The notes under the pieces: model-generated
Seen by the model: the letters and a program-made list of their open reading frames with translations, nothing else
Told to the model about the DNA's origin: nothing
Database searches by the model: none
Part shown: piece by piece, positions 25,452 to 35,082 of the stretch
Layout: each line of letters starts with the position of its first letter
How positions within the stretch are numbered: position 1 is the stretch's first letter
Made by a program: the position numbers and the translations under genes
Assembly (NCBI GenBank): GCA_947479935.1
Contig: CANKBG010000008.1
Span: 20,251 to 84,250, forward strand
Direction: 5' to 3'
Source of the DNA: Comamonadaceae bacterium
Lineage (GTDB): Bacteria > Pseudomonadota > Gammaproteobacteria > Burkholderiales > Burkholderiaceae_C
Length of the DNA stretch: 64,000 nt

Positions 25452-27518
25452 TCAGACGTCTGGCGCGGTTGGTAGGGTAAAGCGAAACAAAGTGCCGTGA
25501 GGCTCATGAGGCAGAAACTCCAAATGGCCGCCATGTTGCTCAACGACCGTTCTGCACAGGCTGAGGCCTAATCCCATGCCTTCTGGTTTGGTGGTGAAAA
25601 AAGGCGTGAACAGTTGCTTGGCAATTTCTTCAGAAATGCCAATCCCCCAATCGATTACACAAAACTCAATCCAGCCGTGGGATAAATTGGAGGGGGCACG
25701 TTTGACTTGAAGCGTGAGGAGACGTTTCTGACAATGCGGATGGTCCATGGCTTGCATGCCATTTCGCGACAAGTTCAGCAATACCTGCTCGACCATGGTT
25801 CGGTCGCAAAGAATGTGCGATAAACGTTCGTCAAACGTCGTTTCAACCCGAACCCCTAATTTTTGTGCTTGAAGCTGAACCAAGGGCATGACAGCCTCAA
25901 TCAGCGCGCGCGGGTGCACAACCTCTTTGTCTTGATCGCGTCGGCGAACAAAATCATGGACACTGTTGATGACTTTGCCTGCGCGGCCAGCTTGCTCTGA
26001 AATTCTTTCGAGCGCCATTTGAAGATCGCTCAAAGCGGGTGACGCATCAGCCGCAGCTTGGTTGCTGATTAAGTTCAAAGACCCCGTCGCGTAGCTAGAA
26101 ATGGCAGCCAGGGGTTGATTCAACTCATGGCTCAGAAGGGATGCCATTTCACCAACGGTTGCCAAACGCGCCGTGGCTTGAAGTCGTTCTTGGCTAGCGC
26201 GCGACATCTCTTCGATACGACGTTGCTCACTGATGTCCAAGAAAGCACTCATCCAACCCGTTTGTTTGCCCAGAACATTGATGAGGGGGGCTTCAAAAAT
26301 AAGGACGGGAAATCGCGAACCATCTTTGCGCACAAATACAGACTCAAAGCCTTCTCGTGGCGGCGCATTCCCCGCCAAACGAACTGCCTGCCGCTGTTGA
26401 TATTCACCTACCATTTCAGAGGGCCAGTAAGGCATCGGTGCTGACTTGCCTAAAAGCTGCTCGGCTTCAAAACCAACCATCTGACAGAAAGCAGGATTCA
26501 CATAAGTGATTCGACCGTGCAAGTCACGCGCGCGCAGGCCCGTGACCAAAGAGTCTTCCATGGCTTTGCGAAAGGCAAGGGCATCCGCTAAATCGCGCTC
26601 GGCTTTCAAGCGACGACGCGAATCTTTCACGAGCAAGATCAACACAGAAACCAAGGCAATCGACATGGCTGTTACCAATGCGGGAAGAACATTGGGAAAC
26701 AAATTGGGGGCCGCACGTCGCCCATCCATTCGAAGGACCAGCGTAATGCCAGGAAGATCTAAAAGTTGCGTGGCTGTAAATAAGCGCTTTGCGCGCGGCA
26801 ACGTGCCGTGAACGGCCAAGCGAGTGCCGTCGGGTTCGATGAATGAAATTTCATTTCGTCGACCATAAGTCTCGCCGAGGTGGCTGATCAAAACCTCTTG
26901 TAAGCCGTAAGTTAAAAGTGTGAAACCAACGGCGGTACCTCGCTCAAGAATGGGCAAGCACATTTCCATGACCTCAAGACCAATGCCGTCTGGTTGGGGT
27001 ACAAAATAACTGCGCGAATAAGCGGGGCCGTTGACCCGGCGAGCGCGCAAACAGGTTTGCAAGATCTCTGCTTGCTCATTCAAGCGGGTATGAGTTTCAA
27101 AAAGAGGCGGCCTGAAGGGCGTGTTTGCAAACTCCAAAACGATCCCTTGCAAATCGCGTTTTTCAAGGCGCAGCCAATCGCGATTTTGGCCCAACAGACC
27201 GGCCACTTCTGATTGCCAAGCTTTAGGCGGCAAGGCCTTTGACTGCAAATTTTGCAAATTTAAAATATGTCGGCCAAAGCCAGTTCGAATGTCGCTGACG
27301 GCATCTGATGTATCGCGATCAAGCTCTGCCTGATATTGGCTGGCCTCGTATCGACCCGCCAACCATACCAAAGTGACCAGCAGCGCCAACACCAGTCCGA
27401 CCAGCGCAATCCACAACGAAACCCGTCGGTCGGTAAAAGAGCGCGTGGCCGATTTAAACAACTGCCACCCAAAACTGACATGCGGTGGCGAAGAGGGGGC
27501 AGCTTGCGACATGAACAT
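25452..27518 (-). CDS. PAS-containing sensor histidine kinase, DctS-like
   Basis: This membrane kinase has two hydrophobic helices (LWIALVGLVLALLVTLVWLAG near the N-terminus and VTAMSIALVSVLILLV near residue 295) bracketing a periplasmic sensor domain. A cytoplasmic PAS domain follows (RITYVNPAFCQMVGFEAEQLLG), then the phospho-acceptor helix LSHELNQPLAAISSYA and the ATPase domain with NLSRNGMQAM, DWGIGIS and GMGLGLSLCRTVVEQHGG. The order matches DctS-type kinases. I start at ATG 27518; ATG 27512 or a TTG at 27536 overlapping the previous stop are possible. It is paired with the downstream FixJ-type regulator. No transporter that it might control lies beside it. Confidence 0.9.
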   Translation of the reverse strand: MFMSQAAPSSPPHVSFGWQLFKSATRSFTDRRVSLWIALVGLVLALLVTLVWLAGRYEASQYQAELDRDTSDAVSDIRTGFGRHILNLQNLQSKALPPKAWQSEVAGLLGQNRDWLRLEKRDLQGIVLEFANTPFRPPLFETHTRLNEQAEILQTCLRARRVNGPAYSRSYFVPQPDGIGLEVMEMCLPILERGTAVGFTLLTYGLQEVLISHLGETYGRRNEISFIEPDGTRLAVHGTLPRAKRLFTATQLLDLPGITLVLRMDGRRAAPNLFPNVLPALVTAMSIALVSVLILLVKDSRRRLKAERDLADALAFRKAMEDSLVTGLRARDLHGRITYVNPAFCQMVGFEAEQLLGKSAPMPYWPSEMVGEYQQRQAVRLAGNAPPREGFESVFVRKDGSRFPVLIFEAPLINVLGKQTGWMSAFLDISEQRRIEEMSRASQERLQATARLATVGEMASLLSHELNQPLAAISSYATGSLNLISNQAAADASPALSDLQMALERISEQAGRAGKVINSVHDFVRRRDQDKEVVHPRALIEAVMPLVQLQAQKLGVRVETTFDERLSHILCDRTMVEQVLLNLSRNGMQAMDHPHCQKRLLTLQVKRAPSNLSHGWIEFCVIDWGIGISEEIAKQLFTPFFTTKPEGMGLGLSLCRTVVEQHGGHLEFLPHEPHGTLFRFTLPTAPDV

Positions 27519-27532
27519 CAGGGCCGGAAAAC

Positions 27533-30500
27533 TCAAGGCGCGGCCGTGCTGGCCGTCACTTTGGTCACCTTCGGATCATTCCAAGTGCCGTCAATCGTGA
27601 ACTCTTGTGAGCTCACGCGGCTCAGTGGACGCCTTAAGATCAATTGGGCCAAAAACGTACTCAGTCCAATGGCGGGATTGAGTGCAATACCGGCCAACAA
27701 AGATGCGGTGCCGGCATCCACTTCCGGCAAGATGAGTACGCGTAAATTTTGTGTTTCACGCGCAATATCGGAGCTTCCCTCCATTTGCACAACAGCGTTC
27801 ACGCCCTTCATTTGTAAATTACGCGTGTTGGCAATGCCTTGCTGAATGAAAACATCGCCGCGCACCGTGTCAAATGCAAATCCCGCACTAAAGACATCGC
27901 GAAAATCTAGCAACAAGCGCCGCGGCAATGCTTGCAAACTCAAAACGCCCAACAGTTTGGCAACGCCGGGCTCGGCCTGTAAAAACTGACCGCGTCCCAT
28001 ATTGACATTAAAACTTCCGCCAAGACTGGGGTAATGCAAGGTCATGGGAGAGCCTTGCCAACTCACTTGGCCTTCTAACTTGCCAGCCCCCCCGCGCAAC
28101 GCGTCTTTGGTGCCAAGACGGTTTAACAAATCGCCGGCGTCGGACATGTCCAAACGAAAGGTCATTTCAGTGTTGGGCTGTTGCGTGCCGTCTCTGGAAG
28201 TGACCCACTTGCCGCTGGCTTTGAAAGTGGCCTCAGGCACGATGACGTTGAGTTTATTCAAACGCCACTCGCGGCTCGATGGGGTTCTGGGCAATGCAGC
28301 CTCTGTATTGACGGCTTCAATTTCAACTCGGCCCATTTTTTTCCCGCGCAACTCTAAGTCTTCCACCACAATGTCAAGGGCAGGAATGCTTAAGGGAGAG
28401 TCTTCCAACAAAGACTCGACAGCAACATCAGCAGAAGGCGGCAAACTCAAACGGGCCAAGCGAGCATAGATGCGGCCAGCATTTTGGTTGTTCGGTTGTC
28501 GGTACTCTAAATAACCGCTAAATTCTTTTGCATCTAACTGAGTTCGCCACAAATAACCTTCGCGCGAACCACTCACGACCACATTGTTCAAGTTGCGACC
28601 TTGAATTGACAGTTCGTTGGCCCTTAATTGAAGGCGTGTTGGCAAATAGTTTTGCGATGCCGCCGTGAGATTTGAGTTTTGCGCGATGACATAGGCAGGA
28701 CTCGATTTAGGGGGTGAGAAAATTTGCACCCAGTCATCTACGGAAAAAACGGGCAAGTTAAAGTTAGCTACCACGCCGGCGTCAGAAGCGGTGATGGGAG
28801 AAGATGCTGCGGCATCTCCCACAACCCACCGCCCATTCAAAACACGTGGCTCAGAGCCCGAGACATCACGCAAATAAACCGCCGACAAAGTGCGCCCCCA
28901 CGCAATTTGTACGAGGTCTTTTTGCGCTTTGTTGACTGGAACGGCAGCCATGCTCTGAACCGTGTTCTCAAATTTGATGGCCACCATTTCGTCTGCACGT
29001 TTGTTCAGAGGTGCTGGCAAGTTCAAGGCCAAACCTTGAAGCTGTGATTGAATGTTGAGCTCGCTTTGACCACCTTTAAATCCGAGGGTGGCGGTGTAAG
29101 TGGTTGTGCCGGTGGCTTGTTGTGCCAACAAGTTCAAGAGGGGAATTTCTTTGGCCTGCTTCATGCCGTTGGCGGAAACCTGGCCCTGAATTCGGAAGAA
29201 AGGATTGGCCTCGGTACTGCGAGCGGGCAATTTTCGTGTACCGCCGTCCAGTTTGATGGGGCCGCCCAAAAACTGAGCATTCAAACCCACCAATGTAAAG
29301 CCCGACTCGTTGAAGTTAATCGTACCTTGTGCTTTTTCAAACAAAGGCAAAGAGGGTTGCATGCGAACATCATTTGCAGACAGCACTACACTGCCTAAAA
29401 CACTGGTTTTATTCAACTCTGACAACGGCAGACTGAGCTTTAACCTTGCGCTCAAAATGCCGGTGCTGCTGGCTTGTGAAAGCGCGCCACTTAACAGGTC
29501 GTTAACCGGTGATTGACGCAACTCATTCAGAATCAAATTGGCATTTGCCTTGGACTCCCCCTGCACATTGACCACGACGCTAGATGAAAGGTTGGGAATT
29601 TCTGCCTTGATTTGTGTGAAGGGCAAACTGCCCCACAGCCCCGATGCGCCATTGACCTTGAAGCTGAGTCGATCAAACAAAATCTCACCATTGACATTGT
29701 TCATGGCCGGCCAAAGCGGCGCGCTGGCGTTGCTCGCATTTGCCGCGGGCACATAAGCGTACTGAACGTCTTTGACCTTGCCAGCAAAACGAAACTCACC
29801 GTCTTTGGGGTTTGCAAACGGCAATTGCTTCAGGTCACCTTTTATTTTGACGTTGACCGCTTGAGCCTGCCCTTTTAAAACCGTATCGCGAACATAGTAG
29901 CGAACGTTTTGTGAGATGGTCAACGGTAAATAGCGATGAACGCGAGCAGCATCAACTTGGCCAATGGTGCCTTGCAAATCTAAGATGCCCAAGCTTTCGG
30001 GCAATTGACTGGGTTTCCAACTACCATGCCATTCGCCAGACAGATCGTTGTTGTTGATCTTCAGTTGCCACTCAGGAACTGAAATTTGATCATTTTGGTT
30101 AAGCCACTTTAAAGACGCTTGCATTTTGTTGAGGGCAATGCGTGGGTCTTCAAAAATCCGATTGACATGCAGGGCGCCATTTTCGATGTCGGCCTTGACT
30201 TGTCCGCCACCGGACGTCATTTCAAAAGAAATATGGGCGTTTTCTACACCCGGCCAACGCTCGGCGGCTGAGCCGATTTTTCCACCTTCAAAGTTGAAGT
30301 TGTCGAAGCGCCCGTTGGCCGCTTGAATTTGAAATGAATGGCCGTCTGACGCCTTTTTTTCTGTCCACTCCACATGCAAAGGATTCACCAAGCCACTCAC
30401 CTTGTGCTCAACCAGCGTTTGTCGCGCGGAAACGGGCAAAGGCAATTGAAGTGCGATGTTTCGCAGCGCAAACAGATCGAGCTTGTCGCCATGAAACCGC

Positions 30501-31576
30501 CCTTTTGCACCGTCACCATTGTCGGTTTCGGCGTATGACAAGCTCACGTTGCCACCCGGCCAATGCAAACCGTCTTCTGTGTCAAAACTCAAGCCTTCTG
30601 TCGAAAAGTCAAAGCCATTTTTAAGGGATCTCACTGAAACGCGACCCGCAATGTTTTTAAAGGACAGGGCCTTGAGTTCGGGGCTCAGTTGAGCTTTGGC
30701 GTTTTCCAAAACCAGGTCAGCGGTTGCCTCCTTCACGACGCCCTGGCTGAGATCCACCCACATGCGCAAGGCACCTTGCCCATGGGTCGCGTTAACTTTC
30801 CATGGCAAATGAGGGCCAAGTTGCGATAGGTCAACATCTGGAAATTGAACATGAACCTGGCCGCTCCAGTCTTTGACACGACCGGCGTGTGTTGACAGCA
30901 GGCTGCGCCGCAAGTCGCCCAAGATGGCAAAGCGATCCCCCCAACCAGCAGGCGGTGTTGCATCTAAGCGCCATTGGTGGTGGCGTGCAGTGTTGCGCAA
31001 GACCCACGAAACGTCATTCAAGTTCAATGACGTTTTCTCTCTGTTCAGAGGATTGAAGTCATCGGTCCAAACCACGGTGCCATGTTGAATGACAACTTCT
31101 TTTTGAGAAAAAATCCAATCGGCGGCCGCAGAGTCAGACGCATCATCTTTTTTGAGTGCAAGCCCGGCAATGCGCCAATCACCCTTTTCAGTTCTGCGAA
31201 TGTCCAGTGTGGGTGAATCAATTACCAACTGCTCGACGCCAAAGTTCAACACAGAGCGGACACTGATGGCAAAAATGACCTTCGGCAAAAGCAGTGCTTG
31301 ACGGCCTTCTGGATCTAGCAAAGCAAAGTCGTGAATTTCAAAAGTAGGCAACCAGCCGGACGAAACACCGACCAACTTGCCCATTTGAACGGGAACACCT
31401 AAAGATTGGCTGGCCAAGTGTTCTAGTTTGGGCCTGAAGTCCTCAATTCGCGGCACAATCCAAAAATGCAGTGCCGCCCACCCTACGCCCAAGACAATGC
31501 CGGCGACCAACAACACCCAGGCGATCAAACGCCAGGCGCTGTGAACCAACGTGGGCAAAGAAGAAAAATTCAGCAT
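27533..31576 (-). CDS. YhdP-family AsmA-like phospholipid transport protein
   Basis: This very long protein (1347 residues) has an N-terminal transmembrane helix (LIAWVLLVAGIVLGVGWAALHFWIV) and then a beta-rich body with the AsmA/YhdP pattern, including WTDDFNP near residue 180 and C-terminal GGSFNVNMGRGQFLQAEPGVAKLLGVLSLQALPRRLLLDFRDVF. In E. coli, YhdP, TamB and YdbH form bridges that carry phospholipids from inner to outer membrane. It is divergent from glnE with only 40 bases between the start codons, and its stop overlaps the TTG start of the kinase frame. A gene this size next to glnE is common in Burkholderiales. Confidence 0.9.
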   Translation of the reverse strand: MLNFSSLPTLVHSAWRLIAWVLLVAGIVLGVGWAALHFWIVPRIEDFRPKLEHLASQSLGVPVQMGKLVGVSSGWLPTFEIHDFALLDPEGRQALLLPKVIFAISVRSVLNFGVEQLVIDSPTLDIRRTEKGDWRIAGLALKKDDASDSAAADWIFSQKEVVIQHGTVVWTDDFNPLNREKTSLNLNDVSWVLRNTARHHQWRLDATPPAGWGDRFAILGDLRRSLLSTHAGRVKDWSGQVHVQFPDVDLSQLGPHLPWKVNATHGQGALRMWVDLSQGVVKEATADLVLENAKAQLSPELKALSFKNIAGRVSVRSLKNGFDFSTEGLSFDTEDGLHWPGGNVSLSYAETDNGDGAKGRFHGDKLDLFALRNIALQLPLPVSARQTLVEHKVSGLVNPLHVEWTEKKASDGHSFQIQAANGRFDNFNFEGGKIGSAAERWPGVENAHISFEMTSGGGQVKADIENGALHVNRIFEDPRIALNKMQASLKWLNQNDQISVPEWQLKINNNDLSGEWHGSWKPSQLPESLGILDLQGTIGQVDAARVHRYLPLTISQNVRYYVRDTVLKGQAQAVNVKIKGDLKQLPFANPKDGEFRFAGKVKDVQYAYVPAANASNASAPLWPAMNNVNGEILFDRLSFKVNGASGLWGSLPFTQIKAEIPNLSSSVVVNVQGESKANANLILNELRQSPVNDLLSGALSQASSTGILSARLKLSLPLSELNKTSVLGSVVLSANDVRMQPSLPLFEKAQGTINFNESGFTLVGLNAQFLGGPIKLDGGTRKLPARSTEANPFFRIQGQVSANGMKQAKEIPLLNLLAQQATGTTTYTATLGFKGGQSELNIQSQLQGLALNLPAPLNKRADEMVAIKFENTVQSMAAVPVNKAQKDLVQIAWGRTLSAVYLRDVSGSEPRVLNGRWVVGDAAASSPITASDAGVVANFNLPVFSVDDWVQIFSPPKSSPAYVIAQNSNLTAASQNYLPTRLQLRANELSIQGRNLNNVVVSGSREGYLWRTQLDAKEFSGYLEYRQPNNQNAGRIYARLARLSLPPSADVAVESLLEDSPLSIPALDIVVEDLELRGKKMGRVEIEAVNTEAALPRTPSSREWRLNKLNVIVPEATFKASGKWVTSRDGTQQPNTEMTFRLDMSDAGDLLNRLGTKDALRGGAGKLEGQVSWQGSPMTLHYPSLGGSFNVNMGRGQFLQAEPGVAKLLGVLSLQALPRRLLLDFRDVFSAGFAFDTVRGDVFIQQGIANTRNLQMKGVNAVVQMEGSSDIARETQNLRVLILPEVDAGTASLLAGIALNPAIGLSTFLAQLILRRPLSRVSSQEFTIDGTWNDPKVTKVTASTAAP

Positions 31577-31616
31577 TCGAATGACAATACAGACTTAATG
31601 ACGTGGGCAGGGAATT

Positions 31617-34361
31617 ATGACCGCCGCAGAGCCGTTTGAGACGGGCAAATTCATGGATTCAAAGCGTCAGCCACCACTCTCAGAAGGTTCTCGTTTTTTC
31701 CAACGTCTTCAAAGGCGATATTCCGATGTCTTTGCGACGTTGCCGACCGGTATCCCCCAGCGCGAATTATTGAATCAGGCGTATACAACGTTGCGGCAAC
31801 AGGGGCACGATGTGGGCCCGGCACTGCGCATCTTGCGCCAATGGGCCATGGCCCAGTTTCTCAGCTTAGATTGTGAGAAAAATGCTGCGCTTGAATCCAT
31901 CACTCTGGGTGTCACGCACTTGGCAGAGCTGGCCTTGGATGAAGCGTGCAAGCAGGCCTTCGCAGACCTCGATGTGCGTCATGGCGCCCCGTTGACCGCA
32001 TTGGGGGAAAGAGCTCAGTTTTGGGTGGTTGGGATGGGCAAACTAGGTGCTCGCGAGTTGAATGTTTCCAGCGACATCGATCTTATTTACGTTTATGACG
32101 AAGATGGCGAAACGGCGGGCAACGCACAAGGGTTGGGCAAAGTTTCAGTCCAAGAATATTTCAGTCGTGCGGTCAAGGCGATCTATACCCTTGTGGGAGA
32201 GACGACTGAGCATGGGTTTGTTTTTCGCGTAGATTTGGCATTGCGACCCAATGGCAACTCTGGTCCCAGTGTGTTGTCTCTGGGCGCTTTAGAAGAATAT
32301 TTGCTGGTTCAAGGCCGAGAGTGGGAGCGCTTTGCTTGGATGAAAAGCCGAGTCATTGCCCCCCGAAGCGCCATTCAAAACGGGACGGCCGCCAAGCTTC
32401 GCAGCGTGGTCCTGCCGTTTGTGTTCCGGCGTTATTTGGACTACAACGTTTTTGAATCGCTGCGGACCTTGCACCAACAAATTCGAGATCATGCGGCGAA
32501 GCGAAGTGCCGGGCACCCAGAGCGTGCCAATGATGTCAAGTTGTCCCGTGGCGGTATTCGTGAAATTGAATTTACGGTGCAACTGTTGCAAGTGGTGCGC
32601 GGCGGGCAGTTTCCCGAGCTGCGGACCCGGCCGACCTTGGATGCGTTAAAGCGTGTGGCCAAGGCAGGGGTGATGCCACCAGAAACGGCAGAGGCTTTGT
32701 CTAATGCCTATGTTTTTTTGCGCAAGGTAGAACACCGCATTCAGTATTTGGACGATCAGCAAACCCATGTGCTCCCCACCCAAGACGGAGATATGCAGTG
32801 GATTGCACTCACCATGGGCTATGCCGAGAGCTCAGAATTCTTAACTGATCTGGACAAACATCGCGAAGTGGTGGCTCACGAATTTGACATTCTTTTGGGC
32901 GGCGACCGAGAATGCAAGGGCTGTCAAACAAAGGGTGCGCGAGAAAGGCCAGAGTTAGAGGCGGTGTTGGATTTGTTTGAGGGCGAGGCCAGGGCGCGTT
33001 TGGCGCATTGGCAAGACAGCCCCAAGGTGAAAAGTCTTCGCGATGATGCGCGGGCACGGTTGATGCGTCTGTTGCAACGCACCGCACAGTGGCTACAAGA
33101 GGGACGCGTGGAAGAGGTTGCGGTTGTGAGAATGGCCGATTGGATGGAGCCACTGATGCGCCGAGAAAGCTATCTGGCCATGATGCTAGAGCGACCCGCG
33201 GTGCATGAGCGCTTGCTCCGCTTGCTGGGTGCTGCCAGATGGCCAGCCCGCTATCTGGTTCAGCATCCTGGCGTGATTGATGAGTTGGCAAATGGAGACG
33301 TGCTGAAGCAGCGGTTTGTAGCCAAAGACTTTGAAGCAGAACTTCAAGCCCGTAGGGCGGCGTTAGTGAGAACTGGCGAAGACGACGAGGAAACTTTGTT
33401 GAACTTGCTGCGACGCGCGCACCACGCCGAAGTTTTTCGCACCCTCGCACGCGATGTCGAGGGGCGCTTGAGCGTGGAGCAGGTGGCCGATGACTTGAGT
33501 GCCATGGCCGATGCGGTGCTCCGTGTGACGGCGCAGTGGTGTTGGTCGTATTTAAAGAATCGGCACCGTGAAGCGCCTCAACTGGCCATCATTGCCTACG
33601 GCAAACTGGGCGGCAAGGAGTTGGGGTATGGCAGTGATTTGGACATTGTTTTTGTCTACGAAGACGCCGATGAACGCGCCCAAGAGGCCTATGCTTCCTT
33701 TGTCAGAAAGCTGATCAATTGGTTCACCCTCAAAACGGCAGAAGGCGACTTATTTGAAATTGACACCGCCCTTCGGCCTAACGGCAGCTCAGGTTTGTTG
33801 GTAACCACTTTCGACGCCTATGCCGACTATCAACAACAGCGAGGAAGTAACACGGCTTGGACATGGGAGCATCAGGCCATGACCCGGGCTCGATTGGTCA
33901 TGGGCGATGAGCCCATGAAGCGCCGATTTGACCAAGTCAGGCACGCGGTGATTGGTGCCGTTCGGGGTGGGGCTGCGTTGAAGTTAGAAATTGTGAACAT
34001 GCGAAATCGGGTTCGCAGCGCCCACTTGGTTAAACCCGAGTTCTTTGACGTCAAACACAGCCCTGGTGCCATGGTGGATGCCGAGTTTGCAGTCCAATAT
34101 TTGGTCCTAATGCACACGGCCGCGCACCCAGAAATGGCCGAGAACGTGGGCAATATTGCCCTTCTTCAAAGAGCCGAAGCAGTGGGCTTACTGCCCCAAG
34201 GTGTGGGGCAGTCAGCTGCGACTGCCTACCGGGAGCTTCGCCGAGTTCAGCACAAGGCCAGGTTGAATGAGGAGCCGACCCAAGTCCATTTGCCTGCCTT
34301 ACAAGCCGAAAGGGCCGCGGTTCTGGCTTTGTGGCAAGCCGTATTTCCAACGACGCCTTGA
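31617..34361 (+). CDS. glnE: Bifunctional glutamine synthetase adenylyltransferase / deadenylase
   Basis: GlnE adds and removes AMP on glutamine synthetase according to nitrogen status relayed by PII. The 914-residue protein has two nucleotidyltransferase domains: the N-terminal deadenylase with GMGKLGARELNVSSDIDLIYVYDEDG, and the C-terminal adenylyltransferase with YGKLGGKELGYGSDLDIVFVYEDAD. Each is followed by a helical domain with DxALRPNG (residues near 210 and 720). ATG 31617 follows AGGGA with a short three-base gap; ATG 31653 is an alternative start. The next genes run in the same direction, but an 86-base gap with its own promoter separates them. Confidence 0.96.
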   Translation: MTAAEPFETGKFMDSKRQPPLSEGSRFFQRLQRRYSDVFATLPTGIPQRELLNQAYTTLRQQGHDVGPALRILRQWAMAQFLSLDCEKNAALESITLGVTHLAELALDEACKQAFADLDVRHGAPLTALGERAQFWVVGMGKLGARELNVSSDIDLIYVYDEDGETAGNAQGLGKVSVQEYFSRAVKAIYTLVGETTEHGFVFRVDLALRPNGNSGPSVLSLGALEEYLLVQGREWERFAWMKSRVIAPRSAIQNGTAAKLRSVVLPFVFRRYLDYNVFESLRTLHQQIRDHAAKRSAGHPERANDVKLSRGGIREIEFTVQLLQVVRGGQFPELRTRPTLDALKRVAKAGVMPPETAEALSNAYVFLRKVEHRIQYLDDQQTHVLPTQDGDMQWIALTMGYAESSEFLTDLDKHREVVAHEFDILLGGDRECKGCQTKGARERPELEAVLDLFEGEARARLAHWQDSPKVKSLRDDARARLMRLLQRTAQWLQEGRVEEVAVVRMADWMEPLMRRESYLAMMLERPAVHERLLRLLGAARWPARYLVQHPGVIDELANGDVLKQRFVAKDFEAELQARRAALVRTGEDDEETLLNLLRRAHHAEVFRTLARDVEGRLSVEQVADDLSAMADAVLRVTAQWCWSYLKNRHREAPQLAIIAYGKLGGKELGYGSDLDIVFVYEDADERAQEAYASFVRKLINWFTLKTAEGDLFEIDTALRPNGSSGLLVTTFDAYADYQQQRGSNTAWTWEHQAMTRARLVMGDEPMKRRFDQVRHAVIGAVRGGAALKLEIVNMRNRVRSAHLVKPEFFDVKHSPGAMVDAEFAVQYLVLMHTAAHPEMAENVGNIALLQRAEAVGLLPQGVGQSAATAYRELRRVQHKARLNEEPTQVHLPALQAERAAVLALWQAVFPTTP

Positions 34362-34388
34362 GCGGGCAGGCGACGGCTTCACGGTGTC

Positions 34389-34417
34389 GTGACAAGCCGA
34401 TCAATTAGAAGTAAACT
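34389..34417 (+). promoter_or_regulatory. Sigma-70-type promoter before the glutathione peroxidase and lipid operon
   Basis: A -35 element GTGACA at 34389-34394 and a -10 element TAAACT at 34412-34417 are separated by exactly 17 bases. The -10 touches a palindromic operator-like sequence. Each element matches the consensus at four or five of six bases, so this is a moderate prediction. Confidence 0.45.
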
Positions 34418-34445
34418 GACCGGTCACAAAACAGAACGGACAGTT
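34413..34445. promoter_or_regulatory. Operator-like palindromes overlapping the promoter
   Basis: TGACCGGTCA at 34417-34426 is a perfect palindrome. In addition AACTGACCG at 34414-34422 pairs as an inverted repeat with CGGACAGTT at 34437-34445, with one mismatch. The position, on and just after the -10, suits a repressor. The motif resembles the sequence upstream of the tetR gene at 2102-2115. Confidence 0.4.
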
Positions 34446-34447
34446 CA

Positions 34448-35047
34448 ATGATTAATTTCAACGCGATGCGATGTTTAGCAATGTTCGCTGCGATCTTGCT
34501 GGGCCCATCTTCAGGGGCGCAAACATTGCCCACGCCTGCAACGTCTGCACAGTCTGGCGCATGTCCCGTGTTGCTGAACCATACCTTTCCAAGGTTGCAA
34601 GATGAAAAGCCACAGTCACTGTGCCAATTCAGTGGCAAGGTAATTTTGGTCGTGAACACTGCCAGTTATTGTGGATTTACGCCCCAATACAAAGGACTAG
34701 AAGCCATTTATAGCAAATACAAAGATCGTGGCTTGGTGGTCTTGGGTTTTCCATCCAATGATTTTGCGCAAGAAAAAACCAGCAACCAAGACATCGCCGA
34801 CTTTTGCGAAAACACATTTGGCGTGAAGTTTCCAATGTTTACCAAAACTGCGGTGACAGGTGATGCTGCTGTCCCGTTTTTTAAGCAGTTGGCGCAAGAC
34901 CCAGGCCAAAGACCCAAGTGGAACTTTTACAAGTATCTGATTGGACGAGACGGCAAATTAATCGACAGCTACAGCAGCATGACGGGGCCAGATAGCAAAA
35001 GCTTGGTTCAGGCGATTGAAAAAAATCTGGCAATGAAAGCCCTTTGA
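34448..35047 (+). CDS. Glutathione peroxidase, exported Cys type
   Basis: This is a 199-residue peroxidase of the GPx fold, reducing hydroperoxides, including lipid peroxides, with thioredoxin or glutathione. The peroxidatic cysteine is in NTASYCGFTPQYKGLE, with the FPSNDF region and the tryptophan-asparagine part WNFYKYLI further on. The N-terminus (about residues 1-24) is a signal peptide ending near SGAQ, so the enzyme should work in the periplasm, which is less usual for the family. It is 35 bases ahead of the lipid-modification run and probably its first gene. Defence of membrane lipids against oxidation would fit both. Confidence 0.88.
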   Translation: MINFNAMRCLAMFAAILLGPSSGAQTLPTPATSAQSGACPVLLNHTFPRLQDEKPQSLCQFSGKVILVVNTASYCGFTPQYKGLEAIYSKYKDRGLVVLGFPSNDFAQEKTSNQDIADFCENTFGVKFPMFTKTAVTGDAAVPFFKQLAQDPGQRPKWNFYKYLIGRDGKLIDSYSSMTGPDSKSLVQAIEKNLAMKAL

Positions 35048-35082
35048 AATTCTTTCGAGAATTTAGTTAAGCGAGCATCATC

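Noticed and set aside
32809..33450. 213-codon frame antisense to glnE
   Set aside because: The sense frame is unmistakable GlnE; the antisense product is low-complexity and resembles nothing.
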